From: Leucobacter sp. OH1287
Lineage (GTDB): Bacteria > Actinomycetota > Actinomycetes > Actinomycetales > Microbacteriaceae
Length of the DNA: 38,594 bases
Direction: 5' to 3'
NCBI RefSeq assembly: GCF_003859945.1
Contig: NZ_RQYM01000014.1
Coordinates: 1-38,594, forward strand
Shown here: in pieces, positions 25,337 through 33,197 of the stretch
How the letters are laid out: the number at the start of each line of letters is the position of its first letter
Numbering within the stretch: position 1 is the stretch's first letter
The notes under the pieces: model-generated
What the model saw: the letters and a program-made list of their open reading frames with translations, nothing else
Databases searched by the model: none
Told to the model about the DNA's origin: nothing
Position numbers and translations under genes: made by a program

Positions 25337-25383
25337 TCACTAAACTGGCACAGCCGGTGCTGGCAGATTAAATAGTCGCTAAA
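25306..25383. repeat. 39-nt tandem duplication across the 3' ends of convergent genes
   Basis: The unit beginning CTGGCACAGCCG is present at 25306-25344 and again at 25345-25383 with three mismatches. Copy 1 encodes the last residues and stop of the CxxC protein. Copy 2 contains the stop codon of the convergent rnhA (CTA at 25379-25381). Confidence 0.92.
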
Positions 25384-26110
25384 ACAGCGTGTTAGGCGCT
25401 GCCTGGTTTTCCTCTCCAAAGCTGAGATCACGCTGCTGTTCCCGCAGCTTACGAACCTCGGCGGTTAGTTCGCTGACGCACGCCTCCAGCGCGGCTAGCC
25501 GCTCTGCAACGGACTGCTCGGCAGCGTCCGAAGTAGCCGGGGTGGCCGAGGAGTTGGAGGAGGCCGTGGCGGCCTGGCCAGCGGGGGCGGTGGAGCTCGC
25601 GGGCGCGGGGCACTCGGATCCACCCACCAAACCCTGGAAGCCTGGACCCGTTTTTGGTGCCTGACCGGTTTTGTAGGCGGTTGCGACGTCGCGGCAGAGC
25701 TGGTCGGCTCGCTCGTTCAGATCGTGACCGCTGTGCCCTTTAACCCAGCTAATCTCGTAGTTTCTGCCGCTGCTTACCCGGTCCAGCTCAACCACCAGGT
25801 CGAGGTTCATAACCTGACCGCCGTCGGCCTTTTTCCAGCCGCGGCGCTTCCACGCGGGCATCCACTTGGTGAGGCTGTTGACAACATATTGGCTGTCGCA
25901 GAGGATCTCGAGATACACGGGGGAGCCCGCGGTCGCCTTGAAAAGATTGATCAGCGCGAGCAGCTCAGCCTGGTTGTTGGTGCCGTTTGGGGCGCCGCCA
26001 GCCTGCCAGTTGCTGTCGTCGATAAACCACGCCCAACCCATCTCACCGGGGTTTCCGAGCGCGGATCCATCAACCGCGGCACGCAGCACCGGCCCTGTTG
26101 CAGCACCCAC
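25379..26110 (-). CDS. rnhA: Ribonuclease HI with C-terminal coiled-coil extension
   Basis: 243-residue RNase H type I, hydrolysing RNA in RNA-DNA hybrids. The catalytic acids are Asp14 (VDGSALGNPG), Glu49 (NNQAELLAL), Asp72 (CDSQYVVNSL) and Asp136 (ERADQLC), with His126/His129 in the WVKGHSGHDLNE loop. The domain ends near 150, the normal E. coli length. About 90 more residues follow: a Pro/Ala/Ser linker and a short coiled coil (about 200-230, ERLAALEACVSELTAEVRKLREQ) that may drive dimerisation. The start is GTG with AGGAGTAGG upstream. It lies 11 nt after the stop of the large coiled-coil gene on the same strand, so cotranscription is likely. Confidence 0.94.
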   Translation of the reverse strand: MGAATGPVLRAAVDGSALGNPGEMGWAWFIDDSNWQAGGAPNGTNNQAELLALINLFKATAGSPVYLEILCDSQYVVNSLTKWMPAWKRRGWKKADGGQVMNLDLVVELDRVSSGRNYEISWVKGHSGHDLNERADQLCRDVATAYKTGQAPKTGPGFQGLVGGSECPAPASSTAPAGQAATASSNSSATPATSDAAEQSVAERLAALEACVSELTAEVRKLREQQRDLSFGEENQAAPNTLF

Positions 26111-26121
26111 TGTTCCTACTC

Positions 26122-28878
26122 CTAACCCTGCTCGGCGGCTTTAGCGTTGAGCGCGGCGGGGTCGATAGCGGCTGTAACCTCGGAATCAACCGTGGCGGTT
26201 TCAGCCGGGGAGCCGTTGATTCTGGCGACGTCAATCTCGGCAGCGGCAACGTCGGCTGCGGTTTTCTGCTCGCTGTGGCTGGTGAGTCTTTGCGCGTTAG
26301 CGATAACATCGCCGAGACTCTCAAAGTAGCGAGCAACGGCTCCGCGCTCAACCTTCAGCTGGTTCATCCTGTCCTCGGCGGCGGCGAGCACCTTCTGTGC
26401 GCGGTTCTCTGCCGAGGTGTAGGTTGCGTGGGCGCGTTTTTCAGCCTCGGAGATAATCTGCGCGGCCTGGGTGTCGGCCATAACTCGAATCGAGCGGGCT
26501 TCCTCTTTCGCCTGCATTGTCACCTGCTGTAGTTTGGCGCGCTGCTCGCTGATCTCCTGCTGCAGTGTCTCCAGTTCCTGTTTTGCTGCCTTTACCGCGC
26601 TGTCGGTTTTCGCGGTTGCGGACTCGAAACGCTCCAGCAGTTCGGTTTCCAGGTTTTGGCGGCGCTCGGCAAGCTCGGACTCGAACTCTGAACGCTCAGT
26701 GTCGATGCTCTCGCGCAGCTGTTTAGCGTAGTCTTCCGCCTCAATCCGCAGCTGGGCGAGTGAGCTTTCCTCACTGTGTCTAAAATCGGCGAGCTCTGAA
26801 ACAGTTGTTGTGCGAAGCGCAGCGGTTTCAGCCTCAACCGCAGCCCTGCTGGTTTCTGCTTCGGAGGTGAGCCGGTGCTGGTGGGCGGTGAGCTCCTCCT
26901 GCAGTTTCTTGCTCTGGGCGTCGGCGGCTGCCGCGATCCGCATATCGTGTTCAAGCTGCTTGTTTTCAAGCTGCTGTTCAAGGCTGACACGGCGGCGCTC
27001 CAGCTCCAGTTCCAGGTTTTCGCGGGCGGCGGCGATTTCAGCGGCTGCTGCATCTCGATCCAGCCGCAGTTTCTCGTTCTGCGCCGACAGTTCAGCGGCC
27101 AGCTTCTGTCGCTGCTCATCCAGCTCAGCCTGCAGCGTTGCCTCGTGGGCTGCGCGCTTGGCGGCGAGCTCGGTCTCAAGTTTCTCGTGCGCGGCGACGG
27201 CGGTGCGCTGCTGCTCCGCCAGCGCTTTAGCGATTTTGGCGTCGTGTGACTCTTTCAGTCTCGCAAGCTCGGTTGCCTGGGCTGTTGCGGCGGCGATCAG
27301 CGAGTTTTGGTGTGCGCCAAACTCGCTTGCGATCTTCGAGTTGTGCTCGTTCAGCTCCCGCTCGATACGCTCGGCGTGCGCGGTCTGCTCGGCCGCGAGC
27401 TTCTGCTCGTGCGCCTTTAGCTCCGCCTGCAGCCTGGTGTTGTGGGCGGTCAGCTCAGACTCCTGTGTCGCCTGGAAGTCACTGCGCTGGCGCTCAATCT
27501 CCTCTGTGACAGTCTGCATTTCCTGCGCAAGCAGTGTCTGCTGCTGCTCCTTCTCGGCGGCGAGCTTCAGGTTGTGCTCCTGCAGTTCGCTCTCTAGTCG
27601 CTTCTGGTGCGCCTCCAGTTCGTCCTGCAGTCGTGCGCTCTGTTTTGTTGCCTCACTGTCACGCTCAGCGGTTGCGGCGGCGAGTAGATCAGCGGCCTGC
27701 TGTTTAGCTACGGCGAGCAGCTCGGTTGTTTCAATGCTGACGGCATCACGCTGCGAAGCGATCTCCGCCGCGAGGGCACCGCGCTCCTGCTCGGCGATTT
27801 TCGCGGCAGCCTCAGAGTCTGCCTGCAGCCGCTGCTCAAGGGCGGCGGACTCGGCGGCGATTTTCGCCTCCAGCTCGGTTGTTTCGGCCTGGATCCGCTC
27901 GCGATGGGTTTTTAGTTCGGCGGCAAGCTTCGCCTCGTGGGCGCTGCGCTCCTGCTCAAGCTTCGCGGTGTGCTCGGCAAGCTCTGTGTCGATACGGTTC
28001 TGCAGCGAGGTTGCCTGATCGGTGAGCGCGAGAATCAGCGCGTCATGCTCAGCGTTCAGTCGCTGTGTTTTCTCGTCAAACTCGCGGGTCAGGTCGTTTA
28101 GCTGCTGGGTTTTGTTTGCCTCAAATTCGGTGCGGGCACGCTCAGACTCGGCGGCAACCCTTGCCTGCTCCCGCTCCAGGTCACGCTGCTGTGCCTCGCG
28201 CGTGCGCTCAAACTCGGCCGCCGCCTGGGTGGTTTCACCCCGCAGCCTGCTCGCCTCCTCGCGGGCACTCTCCAAAAGTTTTGTCGCCTCCGCCTGGGCG
28301 TTCGCGAGCAGAGTTTTTGCCTCCCTGTCAGCCTGTTCGCGCAGGGTCTGCGATTCCCGGTCGGCAGCGTTCCGAAGCAGCTCAGCGGATCTCGTTGCCT
28401 CCGCCAAAAGCTGTTCACGCTCAACATTCGCGGACGCGGTTAAATCAGCGACGTCGTTTCTGGCGCCGCCGATTAGCGCCTCAGCCTGCTCGGTTGCGGA
28501 GGTGACCAGCTCGTCCGCCCGCTGCTGTGCCTGGCTGAGCAGCCGAGAGGTTTCAGCCTCGGTTTCCTTGCGCAGTTTCTCCGCGTCAATATCGGCCTGG
28601 GTAATCAGGTTTTGGGCGGTGTCCTCAGCAACCTTCAGGCTCTTTTCAACCCGCAGGCCGAGCCCCGAATAACCGGTTGCGCCGAGCTCCGCAACCTGCG
28701 CCTGCAGGTCAGCGATCAACTGCTGCTGTTTCTCGCTGTCCCGCGTCGACTGGGCGTAGGCGGTCTGCAGTGACTGCAGGTGGTCGTGGAGCGTCTGAAT
28801 CTGCGCACCAAGACCGGCGATGTGCTCATCAACCTGCGTCTTGTTGTAGCCTCGAACCGCTGACGCGAAAACTGTCAT
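26122..28878 (-). CDS. Giant DivIVA-motif coiled-coil protein (Scy/FilP-like filament former)
   Basis: 918-residue protein that is almost entirely coiled coil. Residues 1-21 carry a DivIVA-like motif, FASAVRGYNKTQVDEHI. From about 233 to 749 the chain follows an 11-residue (hendecad) repeat with no register slip. The typical unit is ELxAHxxKLAA, with hydrophobic or His residues at unit positions 2, 5 and 9 (spacing 3-4-4). Clean examples are 475-606, twelve consecutive repeats, and 299-353. The C-terminus (about 780-918) has ARSIRVMADTQAAQIISEAEKRA, familiar from DivIVA-like proteins, then a disordered tail. Architecture recalls Streptomyces Scy and FilP, cytoskeletal scaffolds of polar growth, but those use a 51-residue mixed repeat. 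GGGAGG precedes the ATG. A role in organising the pole or septum is inference. Confidence 0.85.
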   Translation of the reverse strand: MTVFASAVRGYNKTQVDEHIAGLGAQIQTLHDHLQSLQTAYAQSTRDSEKQQQLIADLQAQVAELGATGYSGLGLRVEKSLKVAEDTAQNLITQADIDAEKLRKETEAETSRLLSQAQQRADELVTSATEQAEALIGGARNDVADLTASANVEREQLLAEATRSAELLRNAADRESQTLREQADREAKTLLANAQAEATKLLESAREEASRLRGETTQAAAEFERTREAQQRDLEREQARVAAESERARTEFEANKTQQLNDLTREFDEKTQRLNAEHDALILALTDQATSLQNRIDTELAEHTAKLEQERSAHEAKLAAELKTHRERIQAETTELEAKIAAESAALEQRLQADSEAAAKIAEQERGALAAEIASQRDAVSIETTELLAVAKQQAADLLAAATAERDSEATKQSARLQDELEAHQKRLESELQEHNLKLAAEKEQQQTLLAQEMQTVTEEIERQRSDFQATQESELTAHNTRLQAELKAHEQKLAAEQTAHAERIERELNEHNSKIASEFGAHQNSLIAAATAQATELARLKESHDAKIAKALAEQQRTAVAAHEKLETELAAKRAAHEATLQAELDEQRQKLAAELSAQNEKLRLDRDAAAAEIAAARENLELELERRRVSLEQQLENKQLEHDMRIAAAADAQSKKLQEELTAHQHRLTSEAETSRAAVEAETAALRTTTVSELADFRHSEESSLAQLRIEAEDYAKQLRESIDTERSEFESELAERRQNLETELLERFESATAKTDSAVKAAKQELETLQQEISEQRAKLQQVTMQAKEEARSIRVMADTQAAQIISEAEKRAHATYTSAENRAQKVLAAAEDRMNQLKVERGAVARYFESLGDVIANAQRLTSHSEQKTAADVAAAEIDVARINGSPAETATVDSEVTAAIDPAALNAKAAEQG

Positions 28879-28926
28879 TACTGCCTCCCAAAAATAACTG
28901 CTTATTATTTTAAGCGAGAAACTTAC

Positions 28927-28993
28927 TCAGCTAGCTGAAAGATCATTACGGTAGGCTTGATTCTTACTCATTAGGCACCTGCGCGTCAGGTGC
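28927..28993. promoter_or_regulatory. Dyads in the divergent region between coiled-coil and membrane protein genes
   Basis: The 160-bp divergent gap contains the perfect palindrome TCAGCTAGCTGA (28927-28938) and the hairpin GCACCTG-CGCGT-CAGGTGC (28975-28993). No T-run follows the hairpin. Either could be an operator or part of the rightward 5' leader. Confidence 0.4.
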
Positions 28994-29038
28994 TGTGTCG
29001 ATTGCTGCGCGTTAGAGCGCGCCTGAAATGGAGAAGCT

Positions 29039-30859
29039 GTGCGATATATTTTGGCACTTACATCGCTTATACTGGGTGTTTTGCTGTTACTTGCTGGCCT
29101 TGTGCAGCGGGTTATGGTGAGCAGTATTACCGATGTTAGAGCGTCAACAGATTTAACCGTTGACGCGCCATACACTGTTATTAGCGCTGACGAACTTTCA
29201 CGGTTAAAGGGCAACCCGAGGATTGATGCGGGTAACACCGCTGGCGTGATGACGCTCGGCAGAATGACTGACGTGATCGGCTGGGTTGAGCCATACGGCT
29301 ACACACAGCTTCACCTGAACGCCGACGCAACAACCTTCACAAAAGAGAAGATTGATCCGGTCAAACCGAAAAACTTTGAGGTTGACACGAGCAACCCAAC
29401 CTCTCCGGTTGGCTCAGATCTGTGGATCGCGGAGGTCACCAGCGACGGCAGTGAGCGGCTTGAAATCAACAGCAAGGTTGACAGCGGTGACGCGATCCTA
29501 ATCACCGGAGTGGACGGCGAGAAGCTCGGCTCCGAGATCACCGTCGCCTGGGGTAAGGATCGCTACACCCCGTGGGCTGGCCCGTCACTGCTGCTCGGCG
29601 GCATTCTCACCGCGCTCGGTGCGCTGCTCTACATTGTTTTTGTGGATCGCGACAGGCGAGGCCTCGGCCCGCAGCGCGGCAACCGGGGTGCGCTGCTCGG
29701 TATTCGCAGTATTTTCAGCCGCAAAAAGAGCGTGGATCCGATCTACACCGGCGGGCAGAATGATCCTGTGAAGCGGGGTAAGCGCAGCTTCAACGCGGTA
29801 AAAACGAGGAGGCTTGCCCTCCCGGCGCTGCTGGTCACCGGTGGGCTGATGTTGAGCGGTTGTTCTGCTGACTACTGGGTGCAGCTGGATCGCAACAAAC
29901 AGCAGGATATTGCTGTCCGACAGGGGCAGGATACGCTAAGCCAGTCGCAGATTCAGAAGATTATTAAACAGGTTGCCAAGGTTTCACAGCAGGCCGATAT
30001 TGACCTGGACGAGAACGCACTGGCGGAGCGGTTTAATGGCAGCGCGCTGGAGCAGCGGGCGGCGAACTACAAGATCCGCACCCAGTACCCCGAGTACTCG
30101 GTTGTTCCGCCGTATATCCTTGACGAGCGTCTCGAATACGAGCTTGTGCAGTCAACCAAGACCTGGCCACGCACCATGTTTATTACGGTAGCCTCATCGA
30201 ACACCCCGCCGGGCGCGGAGGGCGAGGTTAACACCGCCGCGTCACCGTCGCTTGCGCTGCTTTTGACGCAGGAAAACGCGCACAGCAACTACATGGTGAA
30301 GAACATTTTTGCACTGCGCGGTGGTATTAAGATGCCAGCTGCGGCGGCGGCTGAGGAGGGGACCGCGCTGCTGGATCCCGACATCTCAACCGTGAAACTG
30401 CAGCCACAGCAGGTTGCTGCCGAGTACAGCAAGATTCTGCTGGAGGGCGCCGAGAGTGCTGCCGCCACAAACTTCAACCTGACCGATGACGCGCTGATCA
30501 CCAGCTCGGGTAAGTCGTGGATCGCAACCGAGCAGTCACGCGCGGCAGAGCAGGCGGGTAAGGCAACCTACACGGTGACAATCGACCAGTCTGAAACCCC
30601 GCCGGTTGCAATCTCAACCGGTGCGGGCGGCGCGCTCGTTGCCGCGACCATCTACGAGAACCGAATCACTGAGGCTGATAGCGGATCCGAACTCCCGGTC
30701 GGTAACGTGGTTGCGGCGATCTCCGGCATGGAGGGCAAAAAGAAGCGGATTGTGCAGCGTGTGTCACACCAGCTGCTGTTCTTCGTGCCCGCGCAGTCTG
30801 CTGACGCGCAGATTCAGCTGCTCGGTTCTTCCAGCGAGTTGATTGGAGCGAGTGAGTAA
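29039..30859 (+). CDS. Multi-domain membrane protein with internal lipobox, function unknown
   Basis: 606-residue protein that I can place only as an actinobacterial conserved membrane protein. Helix 1 (about 4-26) and helix 2 (about 180-202) flank an extracytoplasmic beta-rich domain. A basic cytoplasmic loop (203-258) follows, then KTRRLALPALLVTGGLMLSGC (255-275), which has every feature of a lipoprotein signal (basic n-region, h-region, LSGC lipobox). The remaining 330 residues would be outside the membrane. It looks like a fusion of a two-helix membrane protein with a lipoprotein, but no stop or strong internal start separates them. GTG start with GGAG 5 nt upstream. Its stop overlaps the next start (TAATG), so it is coupled to the CnoX-like gene. 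No catalytic motif is visible. Confidence 0.75.
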   Translation: MRYILALTSLILGVLLLLAGLVQRVMVSSITDVRASTDLTVDAPYTVISADELSRLKGNPRIDAGNTAGVMTLGRMTDVIGWVEPYGYTQLHLNADATTFTKEKIDPVKPKNFEVDTSNPTSPVGSDLWIAEVTSDGSERLEINSKVDSGDAILITGVDGEKLGSEITVAWGKDRYTPWAGPSLLLGGILTALGALLYIVFVDRDRRGLGPQRGNRGALLGIRSIFSRKKSVDPIYTGGQNDPVKRGKRSFNAVKTRRLALPALLVTGGLMLSGCSADYWVQLDRNKQQDIAVRQGQDTLSQSQIQKIIKQVAKVSQQADIDLDENALAERFNGSALEQRAANYKIRTQYPEYSVVPPYILDERLEYELVQSTKTWPRTMFITVASSNTPPGAEGEVNTAASPSLALLLTQENAHSNYMVKNIFALRGGIKMPAAAAAEEGTALLDPDISTVKLQPQQVAAEYSKILLEGAESAAATNFNLTDDALITSSGKSWIATEQSRAAEQAGKATYTVTIDQSETPPVAISTGAGGALVAATIYENRITEADSGSELPVGNVVAAISGMEGKKKRIVQRVSHQLLFFVPAQSADAQIQLLGSSSELIGASE

Positions 30860-31893
30860 TGAACCAGCCAATTCCTGAGCGTTTTATTGGCGGCGGGGTG
30901 GATCTCAGCCACCTGGTTAGATCTGGGGCTCAGCACGCTCCGCAACAGGGCCGTCCGGGTGTCGGTGGCGCTGTTGGTGGCGCCGGAATCGCGGGTGCTG
31001 GTGCCGGGGCTGCTGGCGGCGGCGCGGGCGGAGCTGCGGGCGGAGCCCAGGGAGCCGGCAACGTTGTTGACCTGCCAGCGGTTGTTTTCCAGCTGGATGA
31101 TCAGAGCTTTAACAACGCAATGCAGATCTCCGGGATTGTGCCGGTTTTGATCGCGCTCTACGACCAGAGCAGTGAGCAGCGTGCTCCAATGCTTGACCTG
31201 CTCAGCGAGCTTGTGCGTAAAGCTCAGGGCAAACTGGTTTTGGGCACCGTTGACGTGGATGCAAACCCGCAGATTGCGCAGGCCTTCGCGCCGCAGCTGC
31301 TGCCAACGCTTGTGATGCTGGTTGGTGGCAGGCCGGAGGCGCTGTTCCAGGGGCAGCAGGATCCGGCAACCGTGCAGCAGCTGTTTGGTCAGATTGTTAG
31401 CCTGGCGGCGCAACAGGGCATGACCGGAACGGTTAACGCGCCCGACCTGATCGGCGGTGACGCGGCCGATGAGCCACCGGCTAACCCCGCGCACGCGGCA
31501 GCGCTTGAAGCAGCCGGGGCGGGCGACTACAAAACCGCGATAACCGAGTATGAGCGGGTGCTCGCAAAGAACCCGCGTGACAGTGAGGCGCACGCCGCCC
31601 TCGCGCAGGTGAAACTGCTTGACCGTCTCGACGGCAAGAGCGCGAACGAGATCCGTGAGGCCGCAGCCGCAAACCAGCAGGGTGTTACCGAGCAGCTCGC
31701 CGTTGCCGACCTGGATATTGCTGGCGGCCACGTTGAGGATGCCTTCCTGCGCCTGCTTGAGCTTTACGCAGCAGCGGCGCCGGATGACAAGCAGGCGATC
31801 CAGGCGAGACTGCTGGAGCTTTTCGAGGTTGTTGGTGTGCAGGATCCGCGGGTCTCTGCCGCCAGGCGCAAACTCGCTAGCCTGCTCTACTAG
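30859..31893 (+). CDS. CnoX/YbbN-like thioredoxin-fold protein with TPR region
   Basis: 344-residue cytoplasmic co-chaperone-like protein. A Gly/Ala-rich linker (about 34-68) precedes a thioredoxin fold (about 72-185). The CxxC site is replaced by SSEQ (104-107), so it cannot act as a disulfide reductase; the cis-proline region LLPTLVMLVGG remains. The C-terminal part (about 210-344) has TPR-like helices (AALEAAGAGDYKTAITEYERVLAKNPRDSEAHAALA). This matches YbbN/CnoX, which in E. coli hands substrates to DnaK and GroEL. The ATG overlaps the preceding stop, and the cysteine desulfurase start lies 10 nt after its stop, forming a three-gene run. Confidence 0.88.
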   Translation: MNQPIPERFIGGGVDLSHLVRSGAQHAPQQGRPGVGGAVGGAGIAGAGAGAAGGGAGGAAGGAQGAGNVVDLPAVVFQLDDQSFNNAMQISGIVPVLIALYDQSSEQRAPMLDLLSELVRKAQGKLVLGTVDVDANPQIAQAFAPQLLPTLVMLVGGRPEALFQGQQDPATVQQLFGQIVSLAAQQGMTGTVNAPDLIGGDAADEPPANPAHAAALEAAGAGDYKTAITEYERVLAKNPRDSEAHAALAQVKLLDRLDGKSANEIREAAAANQQGVTEQLAVADLDIAGGHVEDAFLRLLELYAAAAPDDKQAIQARLLELFEVVGVQDPRVSAARRKLASLLY

Positions 31894-31903
31894 CGGGGTA
31901 ACG

Positions 31904-33091
31904 GTGCGAGCCTATTTCGACCACGCCGCAACCAGCCCGATGCCCGAGGCGGTGCTGTTAAGCTACACGGCCGCACTAAAAACGGTCGGAAACCCGGCCT
32001 CCCAGCACAGTCACGGCCAGCAGGCGCGCGACGTTTTAGAGTCAGCGCGCGAGCAGATTGCGCGTGAACTCGGTGTGACCGCGGCCGAGGTGATTTTCAC
32101 CTCCGGCGGCACAGAGTCGATAAACCTCGCCCTGAAGGGACTCTTCTGGCAGCGTAATCGGGCAGCTGAGACCGCTGCGCGTCCACGGCCCGTGATCCTC
32201 GCCGCGATGGGGGAGCACCACGCGACAGTGGACTCGCTTCATTGGCTCGCCGACAATCAGGGCGCGATTATTGAGTGGCTGCCGCTCAACAGTGACGGGG
32301 TGCTAACCGCTGAGGTGCTTGCGGAAGCAATCGACCGCGTCGGTGAGGATCGCATCGCACTCGCCACCGTTCTCTGGGCGAACAACGAGATCGGCACGGT
32401 GCAGCCGGTTGCTGAGCTCAACCGCCTCTGCGATGAGCGGCGCATCCCACTGCACGTTGACGCGGTTGCGGCGCTCGGCCAGCTTGAACTGCGGGGAGTT
32501 AGACCCGCGGCGGTGAGTTTTTCGGCGCACAAAATCGGTGGCCCGGTTTCAAGCGGTGTGCTGCTTTTACGGCGTGACCAGCAGCTGCAACCGCTGATTC
32601 ACGGCGGATCACAGCAGCGGGCACGCTCCGGAACACAGGACGCGGCCGCCGCGGTTGCTTTCGCGACCGCCCTGCAGCTTGCGAGCCCAACCCCTGAAAA
32701 GCTTGCAAAACTGAGCGCGCTGCGTGACCGGATCCTCGCGGGGGTGATTGCGGCGGTGCCCGAGGCGATTTTGCGGGGGGCGGATCCACGCAAAACCAGC
32801 GACATTGTGAGGATCCCCGGCAACCTGCACTTCACATTCCCCGGCTGTCAGGGGGATTCGCTGCTGTTTCTGCTCGATCAGGCGGGGGTTTCGGTTTCGA
32901 CCGGGTCGGCGTGTACGGCGGGTGTTGCGGAGGTTTCGCACGTGATGCTCGCGATCGGGTTGGACGAGGAGACTGCCGCGGGTGCGCTGCGGTTCACGTT
33001 TAACGAAAACACTTCCGAGGAAGAGGTGACAGCGCTGTTAACGGCGCTGCCCGGTGCCTATGCGCAGGCAAAAAAGGCCGGTTTGCTGTAG
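31904..33091 (+). CDS. Cysteine desulfurase (IscS/NifS family)
   Basis: 395-residue PLP enzyme converting cysteine to alanine and an enzyme-bound persulfide. The start GTG has GCGGGG upstream and gives the canonical opening RAYFDHAATSPM. Further signatures are TSGGTESINLALKG, EHHA (105-106), HVDAVAALG with Asp186, the PLP lysine Lys210 in SFSAHKIGGP and the persulfide Cys337 in STGSACTAG. Class I (NifS/IscS) is indicated by the loop length. It lies 10 nt after the CnoX-like gene and 106 bp before mnmA, so the persulfide it makes is probably the sulfur source for MnmA. Several symbols are used for such paralogues and the exact one is not assigned. Confidence 0.93.
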   Translation: MRAYFDHAATSPMPEAVLLSYTAALKTVGNPASQHSHGQQARDVLESAREQIARELGVTAAEVIFTSGGTESINLALKGLFWQRNRAAETAARPRPVILAAMGEHHATVDSLHWLADNQGAIIEWLPLNSDGVLTAEVLAEAIDRVGEDRIALATVLWANNEIGTVQPVAELNRLCDERRIPLHVDAVAALGQLELRGVRPAAVSFSAHKIGGPVSSGVLLLRRDQQLQPLIHGGSQQRARSGTQDAAAAVAFATALQLASPTPEKLAKLSALRDRILAGVIAAVPEAILRGADPRKTSDIVRIPGNLHFTFPGCQGDSLLFLLDQAGVSVSTGSACTAGVAEVSHVMLAIGLDEETAAGALRFTFNENTSEEEVTALLTALPGAYAQAKKAGLL

Positions 33092-33155
33092 TTTTGCTGC
33101 ATCTGGGAGCGGGGATATTTTGGTCTGGTGCGGGGGAGTTTAGCTCCGGCTGGAC

Positions 33156-33164
33156 TGTTATAAT
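33156..33164 (+). promoter_or_regulatory. Extended -10 promoter of mnmA
   Basis: TGTTATAAT is a perfect extended -10 (TGn plus TATAAT), with no good -35, as allowed for extended -10 promoters. It implies a transcription start about 27 nt before the TTG start of mnmA, leaving AAGGA as ribosome binding site. Confidence 0.75.
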
Positions 33165-33197
33165 TTGCAAGAAACAAACTGAAGGAACTGGCATAAT

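Noticed and set aside
26810-28018. 402-codon Ser/Cys/Ala-rich frame antisense to the coiled-coil gene
   Set aside because: The low-complexity product is the expected complement of Glu/Ala/Gln-rich repeats; the opposite strand has a good start, strict repeat phase and a DivIVA motif.
31619-31903. N-terminal 95-codon extension of the cysteine desulfurase frame
   Set aside because: It overlaps the CnoX-like gene completely, and the conserved NifS start follows the GTG at 31904 with its own ribosome binding site.
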